Assembly: GCA_946533525.1 (NCBI GenBank)
Contig: CAMNBW010000013.1
Coordinates: 1-15,340 of the forward strand
DNA: 15,340 nucleotides
Origin: an uncultured Lachnospiraceae bacterium
GTDB lineage: Bacteria > Bacillota > Clostridia > Lachnospirales > Lachnospiraceae
Reading direction: 5' to 3'
Shown here: positions 6,627 through 14,290 of the stretch, piece after piece
How the letters are laid out: the number at the start of each line of letters is the position of its first letter
Position numbering within the stretch: position 1 is the first letter of the stretch
Made by a program: the position numbers and the translations under genes
Notes under the pieces: model-generated
What the model saw: only the letters and a program-made list of their open reading frames with translations
What the model was told of the DNA's origin: nothing
Database searches by the model: none

Positions 6627-7907
6627 ATGAAGGTACTCATAGTCGGAGGCGGAGGAAGAGAACATGCCATAGCTGCTGCGGCGGCAAAGAGTCCGCGCGT
6701 GGACAAGCTCTACTGCGTACCGGGCAACGCCGGGATAGCGCAGCTTGCGGAATGCGCCGATATAAAGGTGATGGAGTTTGAAAACGTCGTAAAATTCGCC
6801 CGGGAAAAGGAAGTGGACCTGGTAATAGTCGGTCCCGACGACCCGCTTGTCGGGGGACTGGTGGATGAGCTCAATGCCGCGGGGATAAGGGCTTTCGGAC
6901 CCGATAAGAAGGCGGCTGTGCTGGAGGGCTCCAAGGCCTTTTCCAAGGACCTTATGAAAAAGTACGGTATTCCGACCGCGCAGTATGAGGTCTTTACCGG
7001 GGCGGCGGAGGCCCTTAAATATCTGGACAACGCCAAAATTCCCGTGGTTGTAAAGGCCGACGGCCTTGCGCTCGGAAAGGGCGTTTTGATCTGCAATACC
7101 TTAAAGGAAGCCAGAAACGCGGTCAAGGAGATAATGCTCGACAAAAAATTCGGCACCGCGGGAAATAAGATAGTAATAGAAGAATTTATGACCGGGCATG
7201 AGGTATCGGTGCTCTCATTTTGCGACGGGAAGACCATAAAGATAATGAGCTCCGCCCAGGACCATAAACGGGCCGGAGACGGGGATACGGGCCTTAACAC
7301 CGGAGGAATGGGTACCTTTTCTCCTTCCCCCTTCTTTACGAAGAGCGTGGAAGCTTATTGCATGAAAAATATCTTTAAGCCTACGGTGGAAGCGATGAGC
7401 AAGGAGGGCAGGCCCTTTAAGGGAGTGATCTTCTTCGGGCTAATGCTGACTGAGGACGGCCCGAAGGTGCTCGAATACAATGCGCGTTTCGGGGACCCGG
7501 AGGCACAGGTCGTGCTGCCGAGGATGAAGAACGATATAATCGACGTTATGGAGGCCTGCATAGACGGAAAGCTCGGGAAGGTAAAGCTGGAATTCGAGGA
7601 CAATGCCGCGGTATGCGTGGTTCTCGCCGAGGAAGGCTATCCGGTTCAGTATACAAAGGGGCATGTTATCACGGGCTTTGAGGAATTTAAGAGGAAGAGG
7701 AATTATTTCTGCTTCCATGCCGGAACGAAGAAGACCTCGAAGGGCATAGTTACCAACGGGGGCAGGGTGCTCGGGATAACCGCGCTGGGCTCCGACCTGA
7801 AGAAAGCCAGGGCCAACGCCTACAAGGCCACGGAATGGATAAGCTTTGAAGGCAAGTATATGCGCCATGATATAGGCAAGGCGATAGACGAGATCAAGGG
7901 AGACTGA
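6627..7907 (+). CDS. purD: phosphoribosylamine-glycine ligase (GAR synthetase)
   Basis: ATP-grasp ligase that joins glycine to phosphoribosylamine to form GAR, the second step of IMP synthesis, feeding PurN. The 426-residue length is typical. Motifs in order are GGGGREHA (7-14), PGNAG (32-36), VVKADGLALGKGV (141-153, the ATP-grasp lysine strand), LNTGGMG (223-229) and EYNARFGDPEAQ (283-294, metal/ATP binding). GGAGAGG lies 10 nt before the ATG. The gene ends only 2 nt before the next start, so the following membrane protein is probably translated from the same message. No key residue is missing. Confidence 0.97.
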   Translation: MKVLIVGGGGREHAIAAAAAKSPRVDKLYCVPGNAGIAQLAECADIKVMEFENVVKFAREKEVDLVIVGPDDPLVGGLVDELNAAGIRAFGPDKKAAVLEGSKAFSKDLMKKYGIPTAQYEVFTGAAEALKYLDNAKIPVVVKADGLALGKGVLICNTLKEARNAVKEIMLDKKFGTAGNKIVIEEFMTGHEVSVLSFCDGKTIKIMSSAQDHKRAGDGDTGLNTGGMGTFSPSPFFTKSVEAYCMKNIFKPTVEAMSKEGRPFKGVIFFGLMLTEDGPKVLEYNARFGDPEAQVVLPRMKNDIIDVMEACIDGKLGKVKLEFEDNAAVCVVLAEEGYPVQYTKGHVITGFEEFKRKRNYFCFHAGTKKTSKGIVTNGGRVLGITALGSDLKKARANAYKATEWISFEGKYMRHDIGKAIDEIKGD

Positions 7908-7909
7908 AT

Positions 7910-9715
7910 ATGAAGCTTAAGAGGATGCTGATAACAGGATTGACTGCATTGACATTGTTTGCACAGACGCTTTCGGTTACGCCGGTTACCGTCTATGCGG
8001 ATGAGGCAGAGGGCGTTATGAACGAAGCTCCGCCTGAGGGAGCTGAGGGAGAAGCGGCCGAAGGCGAGGCGGTAGAAGGAGAAATGGCCGAAGGTGAAAT
8101 GGCCGAGGGAGGAGAAGAACAGAGCTCTTCGGGAGTTGTAGTCAGCTCCATAGAGGCGGATAACGGCCTGTATATCGCAAGCACCTTCCCCGAGAGCGAG
8201 ATGCCTTCAGGCTTTACGGCAAATACTGTAAATTATCAGGGACAGGATATAATGCTCGCCCAGATGGTGACGAAGAGCACCAGCATCGGGACCGAGGGCA
8301 TGACGGTGACCCTTGCCTATCTTACCGACGAGGGAGGAAACGGCGGAGAATTCTATCTCTGCGACGTAACGGAAAACGCCAAAATGTCGGATATGATAAA
8401 GATAGACGGTGCCGACGGAAGGTACATAATAGTCCTGGATCCGGGAGATAATATTACCGGTCCCGACGGCTTTGTTAAGCACAACCTCTCCTGGGGAAGC
8501 AAATCGGCAGTGGCCTGGTCTCTTCCTGCTTATTCCACTGATGAGGAAGAGAAAGAGGAGAAGGATGACAAAAAGGATGAGGAAGAGGCAAAGGATTCTG
8601 ACGCCAGCTTAGGCCTCTTTTCCGAGAAGGTATATGCGGCGGATCTTTTTGCCGCAGGCGCCGGCTCCGGGGAGGATGAAGAGAAGGCAGGCGGAGATGA
8701 GGAAGCTTCGGAACAGTCGGGAGCGGAGGCTGCCGAGGAAGCTGCGAAAAAGGCTATGAACGACTATATAGAGGAGAGCAACATAGCCCATACCAATGCT
8801 TCGGGACTTATCGAGGCGCAGCCGGATGATTTCTGCCTCCTTTACGCCGTGGATGAAGAAGGAAATGTTGGCTTCTATCTCTACGACATAGCTCAAAAGA
8901 TATATCAAAGATACGTAGACATACCTAAGGGCGAGGGAGCGACCCTCGCGAAGTACCGCAAGCAGTCAAGGATCAGGCTTATCATAATCATCGTATTGGC
9001 ATTAGCCCTCCTTGTAGTGATCTTTGCTCTTATCAATACCCTTACCAAATCCAGGGACAGGGATACCTATCCTATGCCTCAGCGTAGATTCAGGGATGAA
9101 GATGAGGATATAAGCGACCTTAAATCCAGAATGGACAGAAGCAGGAGGCCGAGCGTCCGCAACGAAGACGACTACAGAAGGAGCCGCCGCAGTTCCCTTG
9201 CCGACGAGGAAGATATGGACGACGGGTTCGATATGGATGATGAGCCCTACGGCTCTTCGAGGAATATGGACGAGCGCTCATACAGAGGACGCCAGGAGTT
9301 TACGACAAGATACCCTTCTGGCTCCCAGCAGCCGCCCCAGAGAAGGGGAAGCGCAAGCGCACCTGCACCCAGAGGCAGGATGGGCTCCGACGAGGATATG
9401 AGGCGCGAAGCTCCCGGTTCCAGAGGTCGGATGGGTGCCGATGACGATATGAGGCGTGAACCTCCGAGAGGGCGTATGAGCGCTGACGAGGATATGAGGC
9501 GTGAGGCTCCGAGAGGAAGAATGAGCGCCGATGACGATATGAGGCGCGAGGCTCCGAGAGGGCGGATGAGCGCTGATGACGATATGAGAAGGGATCCCAG
9601 AAGGGGGGCGCAGCCCCAGCGTCCGTCCAGAGGACAGGGCGCTCCCTCCAGAGGAAGGGCTCGGGACGATTTTGACGACGACTTCGAGTTTGAATATCTT
9701 AAATTCCATAAGTAA
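7910..9715 (+). CDS. secreted single-span membrane protein with charged repeat tail, unknown function
   Basis: A 601-residue type I membrane protein that I do not recognise. It begins with a clear signal peptide (KLKR, then a hydrophobic core) and a VYA cleavage site after residue 30. Outside the cell it has a Glu-rich pentapeptide repeat (45-69), a globular stretch (about 78-207), an acidic low-complexity linker (210-285) and a second short globular part (286-340) with DDFCLLYAVDEEGNVGFYLY. One membrane span is at about 357-377, preceded by KYRKQSRIR. The long cytoplasmic tail (378-601) is Arg/Asp-rich and disordered, contains five RGRMSADDDMRREAP-type repeats (488-564) and ends in an acidic-aromatic DDDFEFEYLKFHK. 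There is one cysteine in each globular part (C151, C309). It starts 2 nt after purD with GGGAG upstream, and clpC follows after 35 nt. The two charged elements flanking the span suggest a scaffold or envelope sensor, but that is inference only. Confidence 0.85.
   Translation: MKLKRMLITGLTALTLFAQTLSVTPVTVYADEAEGVMNEAPPEGAEGEAAEGEAVEGEMAEGEMAEGGEEQSSSGVVVSSIEADNGLYIASTFPESEMPSGFTANTVNYQGQDIMLAQMVTKSTSIGTEGMTVTLAYLTDEGGNGGEFYLCDVTENAKMSDMIKIDGADGRYIIVLDPGDNITGPDGFVKHNLSWGSKSAVAWSLPAYSTDEEEKEEKDDKKDEEEAKDSDASLGLFSEKVYAADLFAAGAGSGEDEEKAGGDEEASEQSGAEAAEEAAKKAMNDYIEESNIAHTNASGLIEAQPDDFCLLYAVDEEGNVGFYLYDIAQKIYQRYVDIPKGEGATLAKYRKQSRIRLIIIIVLALALLVVIFALINTLTKSRDRDTYPMPQRRFRDEDEDISDLKSRMDRSRRPSVRNEDDYRRSRRSSLADEEDMDDGFDMDDEPYGSSRNMDERSYRGRQEFTTRYPSGSQQPPQRRGSASAPAPRGRMGSDEDMRREAPGSRGRMGADDDMRREPPRGRMSADEDMRREAPRGRMSADDDMRREAPRGRMSADDDMRRDPRRGAQPQRPSRGQGAPSRGRARDDFDDDFEFEYLKFHK
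8042..8116 (+). repeat. five 15-bp repeats coding a Glu-rich pentapeptide
   Basis: Encodes AEGEA, AEGEA, VEGEM, AEGEM and AEGGE in tandem (residues 45-69 of the membrane protein), just after the signal peptide. The copies differ at several bases. It gives a highly acidic extracellular stretch near the mature N-terminus. Confidence 0.85.
9371..9601 (+). repeat. five tandem repeats (45-51 bp) coding a 15-residue polyampholyte unit
   Basis: Unit boundaries are 9371-9421 (17 residues, extra Gly-Ser), 9422-9466, 9467-9511, 9512-9556 and 9557-9601. The consensus is RGRM(S/G)AD(D/E)DMRREAP, with about four positive and four negative charges per unit. The encoded residues are nearly constant while codons differ: the third residue, Arg, is written AGG, CGG, CGT, AGA and CGG. 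The unit is therefore not a fresh copy made by slippage. Confidence 0.9.
9672..9700 (+). promoter_or_regulatory. candidate promoter for clpC inside the upstream gene
   Basis: TTGACG (9672-9677, 5 of 6) is followed after 17 bp by TATCTT (9695-9700, 4 of 6), within the last codons of the membrane-protein gene. It would start clpC transcripts near 9707, about 45 nt before the ATG. The match may be chance in coding DNA. No CtsR-type GGTCAAA heptamers and no CIRCE-type repeat are visible nearby. Confidence 0.3.
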
Positions 9716-9721
9716 AGGATG

Positions 9722-9738
9722 GGGGATATTGTTTCCCC
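9722..9738 (+). other. short GC hairpin just before the clpC ribosome binding site
   Basis: GGGGA (9722-9726) and TCCCC (9734-9738) make a 5-bp GC-rich stem with a 7-nt loop, ending 3 nt before the AGGG ribosome binding site at 9741-9744. No proper T-run follows, so termination is unlikely; an effect on clpC translation is possible. Confidence 0.35.
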
Positions 9739-9750
9739 TTAGGGTAGTAT

Positions 9751-12207
9751 ATGGCAGCTAATTATTCTTCAAAGGCGGAGAACGCCCTTGAACTTGCAAA
9801 GCGGAATGCCCGTTCCTTTGGACAGAATTATATAGGGACTGAGCATATTCTGCTGGGACTGTTGGAAGAGGTGACAGGAGTTGCCTCTTTAGTCTTAAGC
9901 GAAAACGGAATTTCCAGGAAAAGTGTTGTAGATATAATCGAGCAGCTTATAGCTCCGGAGGCCGCCGTTACCGTGCGTGAGCGTGACGGCTACACTCCCA
10001 AGGCCAGACAGCTTCTGACCTTAAGCGAGGAGCTTGCGAAAAAATATTCCAACGACGAGGTGGGGACGGAGCATATCCTGTTGGCAATATTAAAGACCAG
10101 CGGCAGCGTAGCCTACAGGATCCTCGCCACGATGGGAGTTTCGGCAAATAAACTGATTTCGGATGTGATGACGGCAATGGGCCTTGGCCGCGAGGCCATT
10201 TCCGAGGAGATCACCTCCGCAGGATACCAGAGCTCGGAAAACGGGCTTGAAACCCCTACGCTCGATCAGTACAGCAGGGACCTTACCGCCCTTGCGAGGG
10301 AAGGGAAGCTTGACCGCGTCATCGGCAGAAGCGATGAGATAATGCGGGTGGTCCAGATATTAAACAGGCGGACAAAGAACAATCCCTGCCTTGTAGGAGA
10401 ACCGGGAGTCGGCAAGACGGCCATCGCCGAGGGACTTGCGGTTAAGATAGTGGAAAACACTGTGCCCATAACCCTTCGGGGAAAGAGGCTTGTGTCCATC
10501 GATATGTCCGGTATGGTGGCGGGAAGCAAATACAGGGGAGAGTTCGAGGAGAGGATAAAGAGGGTCGTAAGCGAAGTCATAAATGCGGGAAACGTCCTTC
10601 TCTTCATGGATGAGATACATACCCTTATCGGCGCAGGCGGCGCGGAAGGGGCCATCGATGCGTCCAGTATCCTAAAGCCCTCTCTGGCCCGCGGGGAGAT
10701 ACAGCTTATCGGAGCCACCACAATAGATGAATACAGAAAATATATCGAAAAGGACGCGGCGCTGGAGCGGCGTTTTCAGCCCGTAAGCGTAGAGGAGCCC
10801 TCCGAAGCGCAGGCTATCGATATTCTAAACGGGATCAAGGAGATATACGAAGACCATCACAGGGTCAATATATCCGAGGACGCGGTAAACGCGGCGGTTA
10901 GAATGTCGTCCCGCTATATCAACGACCGCTTCCTGCCGGATAAGGCGATAGACGTTATGGACGAGGCGGCCAGTCATTTAAGGGTGACCAATATGACGGT
11001 GCCCCCTGCCATGGAGTCGGTTCAGAAGGAAATAGCTTCGATGGAGGAATCTGAGGAGCATGCCATAAAGGACGGGGACTTCGTGTCGGCAGGAGAATTC
11101 CGCCGGGAGATACGAAAGCTGAAGAACAGGTATGACAGGCTTAAGAACCGCTATGACAAGCAGCTCAGCGAAAAGAACCTGACGGTTACGGAAAATGATA
11201 TAGCCGATGTCGTGGCGACCTGGACGAAGATTCCGGTGACCCGGCTTACCGAGAAGGAGAATGCGAAGCTTTTAAGGCTGGATAAGACCCTGCATAAGAG
11301 GGTTGTCGGGCAGGACGAGGCCGTTACAAAGGTATCGGAAGCGATAAAGCGAGGCAGGGTGGGACTAAAGGACCCCAAGCGTCCTACAGGTTCATTTTTG
11401 TTCCTGGGTCCTACGGGAGTCGGAAAGACCGAGCTTTCAAAGGCTCTGGCAGAGGCTCTCTTCGGTTCGGAAAATGCCCTTATAAGGGTGGATATGTCGG
11501 AGTTCATGGAGTCCCATTCCGTGGCGAAGATGATAGGCTCGCCTCCGGGCTATGTGGGCTACGATCAGGGGGGACAGCTCTCCGAGAAGATAAGGAGAAA
11601 TCCCTATTCGGTAGTCCTCTTTGACGAGATAGAAAAGGCGCATCCCGATGTGTTCAACGTCCTTTTGCAGGTTTTGGACGACGGCCATATAACGGATTCA
11701 AAGGGACGGAAGGTAAGCTTTAAGAATACCATAATCATCATGACCTCGAACGCCGGCGCAGGGCAGATAGTGGAGCCCAAAAAGCTGGGCTTTGATGTGG
11801 CTGCCGACGAAAAAAAGGAATATAATGATATGAAGAAGGGCGTTATGGACGAGGTCAAGAGGATCTTTAAGCCCGAATTCATAAACAGGATAGACGATAT
11901 AATCGTGTTCCATGCCCTGGATTCCAACGATATGAAGGCCGTTGTGGACCTGCTTTGCGCGGAGCTTACGGCGAGGGCCGCAGATCAGTTGGAGCTTACC
12001 CTTAAGATAACGAGGAAGGCCAAGGATCTGGTGATAAAGAAGGGCGTGGACAAGAAGTTCGGGGCAAGGCCCTTGCGCCGTGCCATACAGAATATGATCG
12101 AAAATCCTCTGGCCGAGGAGATACTTTCGGGTAACTGCAAGGCCGGAGATACTGTGACAGTCACTGTTGCAGACGATAAGATAAGCTTTAAGACCAAGGG
12201 GCAGTGA
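9751..12207 (+). CDS. clpC: ATP-dependent Clp protease ATPase subunit ClpC
   Basis: Class I HSP100 unfoldase that feeds proteins to the ClpP peptidase. Normal length, 818 residues. The Clp N-domain is a tandem repeat (about 1-145); E31 and E107, in two GTEHILL motifs, align with the Glu residues that bind phosphoarginine in B. subtilis ClpC. AAA1 has Walker A GEPGVGKT (216-223) and Walker B LLFMDE (283-288). A short UVR-like middle domain (about 434-475, with F444 in DGDFVSAGEF) separates this from AAA2, with GPTGVGKT (553-560) and VVLFDE (621-626). The LGF tripeptide at 679-681 is the ClpP-docking loop and distinguishes it from ClpB. An AGGG site is 6 nt before the ATG. The usual ctsR-mcsA-mcsB genes are not upstream; the linkage to radA downstream is kept. 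Confidence 0.96.
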   Translation: MAANYSSKAENALELAKRNARSFGQNYIGTEHILLGLLEEVTGVASLVLSENGISRKSVVDIIEQLIAPEAAVTVRERDGYTPKARQLLTLSEELAKKYSNDEVGTEHILLAILKTSGSVAYRILATMGVSANKLISDVMTAMGLGREAISEEITSAGYQSSENGLETPTLDQYSRDLTALAREGKLDRVIGRSDEIMRVVQILNRRTKNNPCLVGEPGVGKTAIAEGLAVKIVENTVPITLRGKRLVSIDMSGMVAGSKYRGEFEERIKRVVSEVINAGNVLLFMDEIHTLIGAGGAEGAIDASSILKPSLARGEIQLIGATTIDEYRKYIEKDAALERRFQPVSVEEPSEAQAIDILNGIKEIYEDHHRVNISEDAVNAAVRMSSRYINDRFLPDKAIDVMDEAASHLRVTNMTVPPAMESVQKEIASMEESEEHAIKDGDFVSAGEFRREIRKLKNRYDRLKNRYDKQLSEKNLTVTENDIADVVATWTKIPVTRLTEKENAKLLRLDKTLHKRVVGQDEAVTKVSEAIKRGRVGLKDPKRPTGSFLFLGPTGVGKTELSKALAEALFGSENALIRVDMSEFMESHSVAKMIGSPPGYVGYDQGGQLSEKIRRNPYSVVLFDEIEKAHPDVFNVLLQVLDDGHITDSKGRKVSFKNTIIIMTSNAGAGQIVEPKKLGFDVAADEKKEYNDMKKGVMDEVKRIFKPEFINRIDDIIVFHALDSNDMKAVVDLLCAELTARAADQLELTLKITRKAKDLVIKKGVDKKFGARPLRRAIQNMIENPLAEEILSGNCKAGDTVTVTVADDKISFKTKGQ

Positions 12208-12252
12208 GCTTAAGCTGTCCGGAATACATTCTAAAGAAGCGGAGGAAAACAA

Positions 12253-12666
12253 ATGTCTGCTGTAAAGGAACTTATCAGGAGCACCGGGAAGGGAGCATTG
12301 AACTTTGGCGATCATACACTTGCCGCCAAAGCCAAGAAGGAGGACTTCGAGCACAAGGGAGACCTTTATAAGGTGAAGACCTTCAATGAGATCACCAAGC
12401 TTGAAAAGAACGGCCTCTTTGTTTACGAATCGGTGCCCGGAACCTCTGTAAATGACTTCGTCGAGACCGGAGACGGCATTACCTGTCTTGTGGAAGGGGA
12501 CAAGGATGCGCAGATCACCTTAGGCCTTGCGGACGATTCCGAATACGAGATCTTTGTAGGAGGAAAGCCGGTGGGGAAGATGAAGACGAACCTTGGAGGA
12601 AAGCTTTCCTTAAGCATGGAGCTTGCCAATGAGGGAGAGGTCGAGCTTAAGGTCAAGAAGGTCTGA
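12253..12666 (+). CDS. 137-residue beta-rich protein of unknown function between clpC and radA
   Basis: Small soluble protein with no signal peptide or membrane span. The pattern of short alternating hydrophobic strands with turns (GDLYKVKTF, ITKLEKNGLFVYESVPGTSV, AQITLGLADDSEYEIFVGG, VGKMKTNLGGKLSLSMEL) suggests a beta-sandwich. It resembles a family I remember from Lachnospiraceae genomes that is often labelled endosialidase; nothing here supports a glycosidase active site and at 137 residues it is far too small, so I do not use that name. A clear GGAGG lies 7-8 nt before the ATG. It begins 45 nt after clpC and ends 15 nt before radA, so it is probably made with both. A chaperone-adaptor or stress role is only a contextual guess. 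Confidence 0.85.
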   Translation: MSAVKELIRSTGKGALNFGDHTLAAKAKKEDFEHKGDLYKVKTFNEITKLEKNGLFVYESVPGTSVNDFVETGDGITCLVEGDKDAQITLGLADDSEYEIFVGGKPVGKMKTNLGGKLSLSMELANEGEVELKVKKV

Positions 12667-12681
12667 AGGCGGTAGTTTAAA

Positions 12682-14067
12682 TTGCCCGTGAAGTCTAAAC
12701 AAAAGACGGTATTTTTCTGTCAGGAATGCGGATATGAGTCGGCCAAGTGGCTGGGGCAGTGCCCTGCCTGCCACACCTGGAACAGCTTTGTGGAAGAAAA
12801 GGTAAGCGTATCTTCCGGCACGAGGTCAGGCCGGCTTTCCGCATCGGTTGGCGAGAATCGGCGTGAGAATGCGCCCAAACCCCTCTCGGCCATAAATACC
12901 GAGGCTGAGGACAGGCTTGTTACAGGTCTTGGAGAGCTGGACCGGGTCCTCGGAGGCGGGATAGTGCCGGGGTCGCTAATGCTTATCGGCGGAGACCCGG
13001 GTATCGGTAAATCAACACTTCTTTTGCAGGTATGTCAAAATCTCTGCAATAATTCCCATAAGGTTTTATATGTATCGGGGGAAGAGTCCCTGAGGCAGAT
13101 AGCCCTGCGCGCCGAGCGCATAGGGAGCTTTTCGGATTCCCTGGAAATATTCTGCGAAACCTCCCTGGAGCGAATCTGCGATGAAATAAGGAAGGAAAGA
13201 CGGGAATGTGTCGTGATAGATTCGATACAGACCATGTGCAATGAGGAGATAAGCGCCTCTCCGGGCTCGGTGTCCCAGGTAAGGGAGACCACGGGCGTCC
13301 TTTTGAGACTGGCAAAGGAAAACAATATAAGTATCTTTATAGTAGGCCACGTCACAAAGGAAGGGGCGGTGGCCGGCCCCAAGGTTTTAGAGCACATCGT
13401 GGATACGGTGCTCTACTTCGAGGGGGAGGCCAAGGGGACATACCGTATTATAAGAAGCGTTAAAAACCGTTTCGGCTCCACCGACGAGATAGGGGTCTTT
13501 GAGATGAGCGAATCGGGGCTTAAGGAGGTCCTAAATCCTTCGGAATTCATGCTCTCGGGCAGACCCAAGGGGGCCAGCGGCTCGGTGGTGGCCTGCTGCA
13601 TGGAGGGGAAACGCCCCATCATGGTCGAGATCCAGGCGCTTGTGTGCGACACGGCCTTTAATATCCCCAGGCGCCAGGCCATGGGAACGGACTACAACAG
13701 GTTAAACCTCCTGCTGGCCGTATTGGAAAAGAGGGCAGGGCTTCGTCTCAATAATCTGGACGCCTATTTAAACATTGCCGGGGGCATGAAGATAAATGAG
13801 CCGGCCCTCGATCTCGCAATCATAATCGCCTGCGTATCCTCCTTCAGAAATATTGTGCTCGACGAAGATATGGTGGTCTTCGGGGAAGTGGGCTTGAGCG
13901 GGGAGGTGCGAAGCGTAACGGGAATAGACCTGCGTGTCAATGAGGCGGCGAGGCTAGGCTTTAAGAAGGTGGTGCTGCCCGCGGCCCAGCTTAAGGACGT
14001 AAAGAACCATAAAGGGATAGAGCTGATGGGGGTCAGATCGGTGGCCGATGTGATGGAGATAATATAG
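12682..14067 (+). CDS. radA: DNA repair protein RadA (Sms)
   Basis: RecA-related, hexameric DNA helicase that promotes branch migration in recombination and repair. At 461 residues it is the usual length. Domain order is an N-terminal C4 zinc finger (C13, C16, C27, C30), a RecA-like ATPase with Walker A GGDPGIGKST (103-112), the RadA-specific KNRFG motif (261-265), and a C-terminal Lon-like domain (about 285-461) ending RSVADVMEII. The start is TTG at 12682: the zinc finger begins within 13 codons and no ATG lies before it, and AGGCGG is about 9 nt upstream. A GTG two codons on is a poorer alternative. It follows ORF-137 by 15 nt. I see no terminator directly after it. Confidence 0.96.
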   Translation: MPVKSKQKTVFFCQECGYESAKWLGQCPACHTWNSFVEEKVSVSSGTRSGRLSASVGENRRENAPKPLSAINTEAEDRLVTGLGELDRVLGGGIVPGSLMLIGGDPGIGKSTLLLQVCQNLCNNSHKVLYVSGEESLRQIALRAERIGSFSDSLEIFCETSLERICDEIRKERRECVVIDSIQTMCNEEISASPGSVSQVRETTGVLLRLAKENNISIFIVGHVTKEGAVAGPKVLEHIVDTVLYFEGEAKGTYRIIRSVKNRFGSTDEIGVFEMSESGLKEVLNPSEFMLSGRPKGASGSVVACCMEGKRPIMVEIQALVCDTAFNIPRRQAMGTDYNRLNLLLAVLEKRAGLRLNNLDAYLNIAGGMKINEPALDLAIIIACVSSFRNIVLDEDMVVFGEVGLSGEVRSVTGIDLRVNEAARLGFKKVVLPAAQLKDVKNHKGIELMGVRSVADVMEII

Positions 14068-14099
14068 GAGGGGTGATTTCGGCAGGGTCACACAAAATC

Positions 14100-14128
14100 T
14101 TGACAAGGCCGAAGGTCTGTGTTATAAA
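14100..14128 (+). promoter_or_regulatory. strong promoter of the tRNA-Trp gene
   Basis: A perfect TTGACA (14100-14105) is 17 bp from TATAAA (14123-14128). The predicted start near 14135 gives a short 5' leader to be removed by RNase P before position 14159. Confidence 0.85.
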
Positions 14129-14158
14129 AAGGAAGTCGCTTATTTTGCGATAGGAGAT

Positions 14159-14229
14159 AGGGGCATAGTTCAACGGTAGAACGGTGGTCTCCAAAACCAT
14201 TAATGTGGGTTCGATTCCTACTGCCCCTG
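14159..14229 (+). tRNA. tRNA-Trp, anticodon CCA
   Basis: A full cloverleaf can be drawn: acceptor AGGGGCA (14159-14165) with TGCCCCT (14222-14228); D stem GTTC/GAAC (14168-14171, 14179-14182) with a short 7-nt loop; anticodon stem GTGGT/ACCAT (14184-14188, 14196-14200, one G-T pair) around CTCCAAA with anticodon CCA at 14191-14193; T stem GTGGG/CCTAC (14205-14209, 14217-14221, one G-T pair) with loop TTCGATT. The discriminator is G14229, as expected for bacterial tRNA-Trp. The 3' CCA is not encoded (CTA follows), so it must be added enzymatically. It is transcribed from its own promoter and followed by an intrinsic terminator. Confidence 0.96.
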
Positions 14230-14245
14230 CTATAATATTAAGCTG

Positions 14246-14288
14246 AAACGCCACCAGGCTGGTTCTGATGGCGTTTAAATTTTTCTTC
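14246..14288 (+). terminator. intrinsic terminator after tRNA-Trp
   Basis: AAACGCCA (14246-14253) pairs perfectly with TGGCGTTT (14269-14276), with an inner CAG/CTG extension across one mismatch, followed by a T-rich tract (14280-14288). It ends the tRNA transcript and any read-through from radA. On the minus strand the flank is less T-rich, so it would be a weak terminator for the convergent gene. Confidence 0.85.
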
Positions 14289-14290
14289 TG

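Noticed and set aside
6710..7300. 196-codon minus-strand frame opposite purD
   Set aside because: Low-complexity Ser/Pro/Ala-rich translation typical of antisense frames in this composition; purD is intact.
12207..12216. perfect palindrome AGCTTAAGCT right after clpC
   Set aside because: Ten base pairs with no loop and no T-run cannot be a terminator, and it is short enough to arise by chance.
11698..12354. 218-codon minus-strand frame opposite clpC
   Set aside because: It lies antisense to the well-conserved AAA2 end of clpC, crosses into the next gene, and shows no domain; it is a by-product of codon bias.
14033..14254. 73-codon minus-strand frame containing GIEPTLMVLETTVLPLNYAP
   Set aside because: It is the antisense of tRNA-Trp; this peptide pattern is a familiar spurious product of calling genes across tRNAs, and it overlaps radA and the tRNA.
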